Positions 5,256-6,728 of a stretch of DNA of 6,728 bases are shown piece after piece. The notes under the pieces are model-generated. The model saw only the letters and a program-made list of their open reading frames with translations. It was not told where the DNA came from and did no database searches. The DNA is taken from assembly GCA_003554915.1 (NCBI GenBank), contig PWHM01000008.1, positions 1 through 6,728 on the forward strand, written 5' to 3'. The stretch comes from Candidatus Nealsoniibacteriota bacterium. GTDB lineage: Bacteria > Patescibacteriota > Minisyncoccia > Minisyncoccales > PWPS01. The first letter of the stretch is position 1; each line of letters starts with the position of its first letter. The translations under genes and the position numbers were made by a program.

Positions 5256-5867
5256 ATGCCTCCAACGCAAAATATGCCCGAGGAAGAGACGGGCAACAAC
5301 AAAAAATTAATAATATTAATTGTAGTACTGGTACTCATCATTATCGGTGGATTGGTTTATTTCTTAGCTGCCGGAGATTTAACAATAGATCGGGAAAATG
5401 ATGAAGACGTAGAAGATGTAGAAGAAGTAGAAGAGCAAACCGAAATTGACATGACCAGAGAGCCTCATCTGTTTTTAGCAGGAACGGGAGGAGAGCTCGG
5501 TGCCAGAAACGAAAATCAAGCCGTTAGTGAATTCGACCCCGGAGATTATTTGGGAGTGAGCGGACAATATGAAGTGAGAGAAGAAGGACGCATGTGGGGT
5601 AATCTTTTGGATCGCAACGAGGGAATGATTACCGAAGAAGCCCTGCCCCCGTTTACGGCTCACGTAACCGAAGGACCGGGCGGTTTCAGTATGTGCTGTG
5701 CAGCGGTTCCCAACAGAGCTAATTCTTATCATATTGAAGTTGTCTTGGACGGACAGAGAATGGACCTTCTGCCCTTTGAAGTAGTGGAGGGAGAAGATCA
5801 GGTTGAAGTTGAAGAACCGGAAGAGGTTGAGGAAGAGGAGGAGGATGTTGAAGATGAAGAAGAATAG
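5256..5867 (+). CDS. Single-pass membrane protein with acidic stalk and tail, function unknown
   Basis: The 203-residue protein is not recognised by family. It has a short polar N-terminus, one hydrophobic helix at about 18-39 after two lysines, and then an outer part. With K16-K17 on the near side, the helix should orient N-in, C-out as an uncleaved anchor. An acidic linker (about 44-64, D/E/V-rich) leads to a compact domain of about 67-177 with many alternating hydrophobic residues and glycines, suggesting a beta-rich, perhaps Ig-like, fold. C147-C148 are adjacent in FSMCCAA. The last 27 residues are almost all E, D and V. No Shine-Dalgarno sequence precedes the ATG; M7 (5274) is an alternative start. 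A strong terminator follows, so it appears monocistronic. A second protein of the same layout starts at 6577. Confidence 0.8.
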   Translation: MPPTQNMPEEETGNNKKLIILIVVLVLIIIGGLVYFLAAGDLTIDRENDEDVEDVEEVEEQTEIDMTREPHLFLAGTGGELGARNENQAVSEFDPGDYLGVSGQYEVREEGRMWGNLLDRNEGMITEEALPPFTAHVTEGPGGFSMCCAAVPNRANSYHIEVVLDGQRMDLLPFEVVEGEDQVEVEEPEEVEEEEEDVEDEEE

Positions 5868-5900
5868 AAAACATAAAAATTTTATTTCAATTTTTGCAAA

Positions 5901-5931
5901 AGGGCAGCGTTTTCTATGCTGCTCTTTTTTT
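5901..5931 (+). terminator. Intrinsic terminator after the acidic membrane protein
   Basis: AGGGCAGC (5901-5908) pairs with GCTGCTCT (5918-5925), with one G-T pair and a nine-base loop, followed by a run of T to 5931. An A tract precedes the stem, so the hairpin could also act leftward. It lies 34 bases after the stop at 5867. Confidence 0.88.
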
Positions 5932-5956
5932 ATTACAACTTGACTTATTTTAATGA

Positions 5957-6400
5957 AAAGGAATACGTATCAGCGCCGATAGTAAAAGTTCGGTCACTAA
6001 AATTCCCGATTAGGCTGCTTACAACCACAAAGATGTCCTGGAGCTCACTGCCAGTTTAAAGAAGGAATGATGTTTAAACAAGCAGGCTGGAATCTTACCG
6101 ATTCTGTCAATGCGCAGACGAAAAATGAATTGATTGCAGCGATATTTAAACAGAGAGAAGTGGAAGGAAGTTTCGTCAATTGGCCGGAAACTGTCGAGTC
6201 ATTGTTTGTTTCCAGTTGTTTTTTAAGAAGCCGACCTTAAAGGTTTCAATTCGGGAAGTGTTTCTACCAGCAAGGCAGAAATCCAGAATGAAAAGGAGCA
6301 GGCGGAGGGCAATGTTTACAATTTTACTATCTCCAAGGGTGTAGGAACAATTATTGAAGAACAACAATTGATAGATATTACGGAGGAAAGGTTGCTATAA
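5957..6400 (+). pseudogene. Decayed gene remnant of unknown family
   Basis: No full frame exists, but three coherent segments join in order. From 5957, one frame reads GIRISADSKSSVTKIPD, a TAG at 6011-6013, then AAYNHKDVLELTASLKKE up to 6067. The next frame, open across 6067-6240, gives MMFKQAGWNLTDSVNAQTKN and continues through REVEGSFVNWPETVESLF. From about 6230 the first frame resumes with ADLKGFNSGSVSTSKAEIQN and NVYNFTISKGVGTIIEE, ending at TAA 6398-6400. This implies one nonsense change and two opposite single-base shifts, one near 6066 and one near 6226, close to a T run. The peptide looks like real protein: mixed composition, a helical stretch and a coil-like end. I do not recognise the family. 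It may be a truncated phage or surface protein. Where the original gene began is unclear. Confidence 0.5.
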
Positions 6401-6505
6401 ATTTTTAATAATGAAAGAAATTTTAAACAATTTGGCGGCTTGTTGAAATAATCCCCTTTTTTTGTTTGGTTGTTTTTACAAATATTAGACAAAAATCAGT
6501 TAGAC

Positions 6506-6533
6506 TTGCATAGAAGTCCTTATATGATAGAAT
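6506..6533 (+). promoter_or_regulatory. Candidate promoter of the 3'-terminal membrane protein gene
   Basis: TTGCAT (6506-6511), a 16-base spacer and TAGAAT (6528-6533) lie 43 bases before the ATG; TATGAT (6523-6528) overlaps as an alternative -10. An inverted repeat GACTT-GCATAG-AAGTC (6503-6518) covers the -35 box and could be an operator. The rest of 6401-6576 holds only an 11-codon frame at 6411-6446 and AT-rich sequence. Confidence 0.45.
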
Positions 6534-6576
6534 TTTACAATAGTCATGCTAAATTTTATTTTCTTTATTCAAAAGC

Positions 6577-6728
6577 ATGAAGAAAAATATCATAATTGCA
6601 ATCTCCGTTTTAATAATAATTTTTGCAGTGGCCGTGGGAAGTTATTTTTTTTGGGATTATTGGGAGGGTAGAGAGCGAGAAGATGTCGAAGTTCCGGAAG
6701 AAATTGAAGAAATAGAGGAAGAACCGGA
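6577..6728 (+). CDS. N-terminus of a single-pass membrane protein with acidic stalk (partial)
   Basis: The 50 complete codons to the window end show a membrane anchor right at the N-terminus: K2-K3-N4, then a hydrophobic helix at about 5-25 (IIIAISVLIIIFAVAVGSYFF). A charged stretch rich in E, V, P and I follows (EDVEVPEEIEEIEEEP). No signal peptidase or lipobox cysteine is seen, so it should be an N-in anchor with the rest outside. The layout repeats that of the protein at 5256-5867, though the residues are not alignable enough to call paralogy. The start follows AAAAGC, a poor ribosome binding site. Function unknown; the domain beyond the stalk is outside the window. Confidence 0.75.
   Translation, partial: MKKNIIIAISVLIIIFAVAVGSYFFWDYWEGREREDVEVPEEIEEIEEEP

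Noticed and set aside
5940..5969. TTGACT at 5940-5945 as the promoter of the decayed gene
   Set aside because: No acceptable -10 lies at 16-18 bases; the best is TACGTA.
6176..6367. 63-codon minus-strand frame
   Set aside because: It lies opposite the coherent plus-strand pseudogene peptides and has no recognisable motif or ribosome binding site.
6411..6446. 11-codon frame beginning MKEILNNLAAC
   Set aside because: It is too short, with no ribosome binding site and no context supporting a leader peptide or gene.

Overview
The window looks like a piece of a small, streamlined bacterial genome, most likely from the Candidate Phyla Radiation (Patescibacteria). This is inferred from three things: the gene mix (a Cu+ P-type ATPase, a DUF4143-type AAA ATPase, a type IV pilin-like protein, and anchored proteins with acidic stalks), the weak or absent Shine-Dalgarno sequences, and the dense palindromic intergenic repeats. 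There is no rRNA, tRNA or marker protein to prove it. TGA appears to be an ordinary stop codon.

Layout, left to right. The last codons of an unknown upstream gene (to 37) lead directly into a complete copper-exporting P-type ATPase, copA (39-2198). A gene-free stretch follows (2199-2901), packed with short palindromic repeats. A 417-residue AAA ATPase with a DUF4143 nuclease-like C-terminus lies on the minus strand (4155-2902), driven by a clear promoter whose proximal part is duplicated. A second cluster of the same repeats (4295-4542) lies on its other side, so the ATPase sits between 114-bp direct repeats that differ at one base.

Next, on the plus strand, comes a compact control region (4549-4712). 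It has two near-palindromic sites and three half-sites of an AACCTCTC-like motif, a TTGACT-17-TAATAT promoter, and a ribosome binding site in a small hairpin loop. It precedes a GspH/FimT-like pilin (4713-5114). After that come a single-pass membrane protein with acid-rich stalk and tail (5256-5867), a strong intrinsic terminator, the decayed remains of an unrecognised gene (about 5957-6400), and the start of a second membrane protein with an acidic stalk that runs off the window (6577 onward).

The genes do not form one pathway. copA is a copper-efflux housekeeping gene, probably co-transcribed with whatever lies upstream. The ATPase and its repeats look like an accessory insert. The pilin and the two anchored proteins are cell-surface genes, each apparently with its own promoter. 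The most interesting unexplained signals are the repeat family, whose hairpin stems carry compensatory base changes and can fold in two ways, and the operator-like array in front of the pilin.
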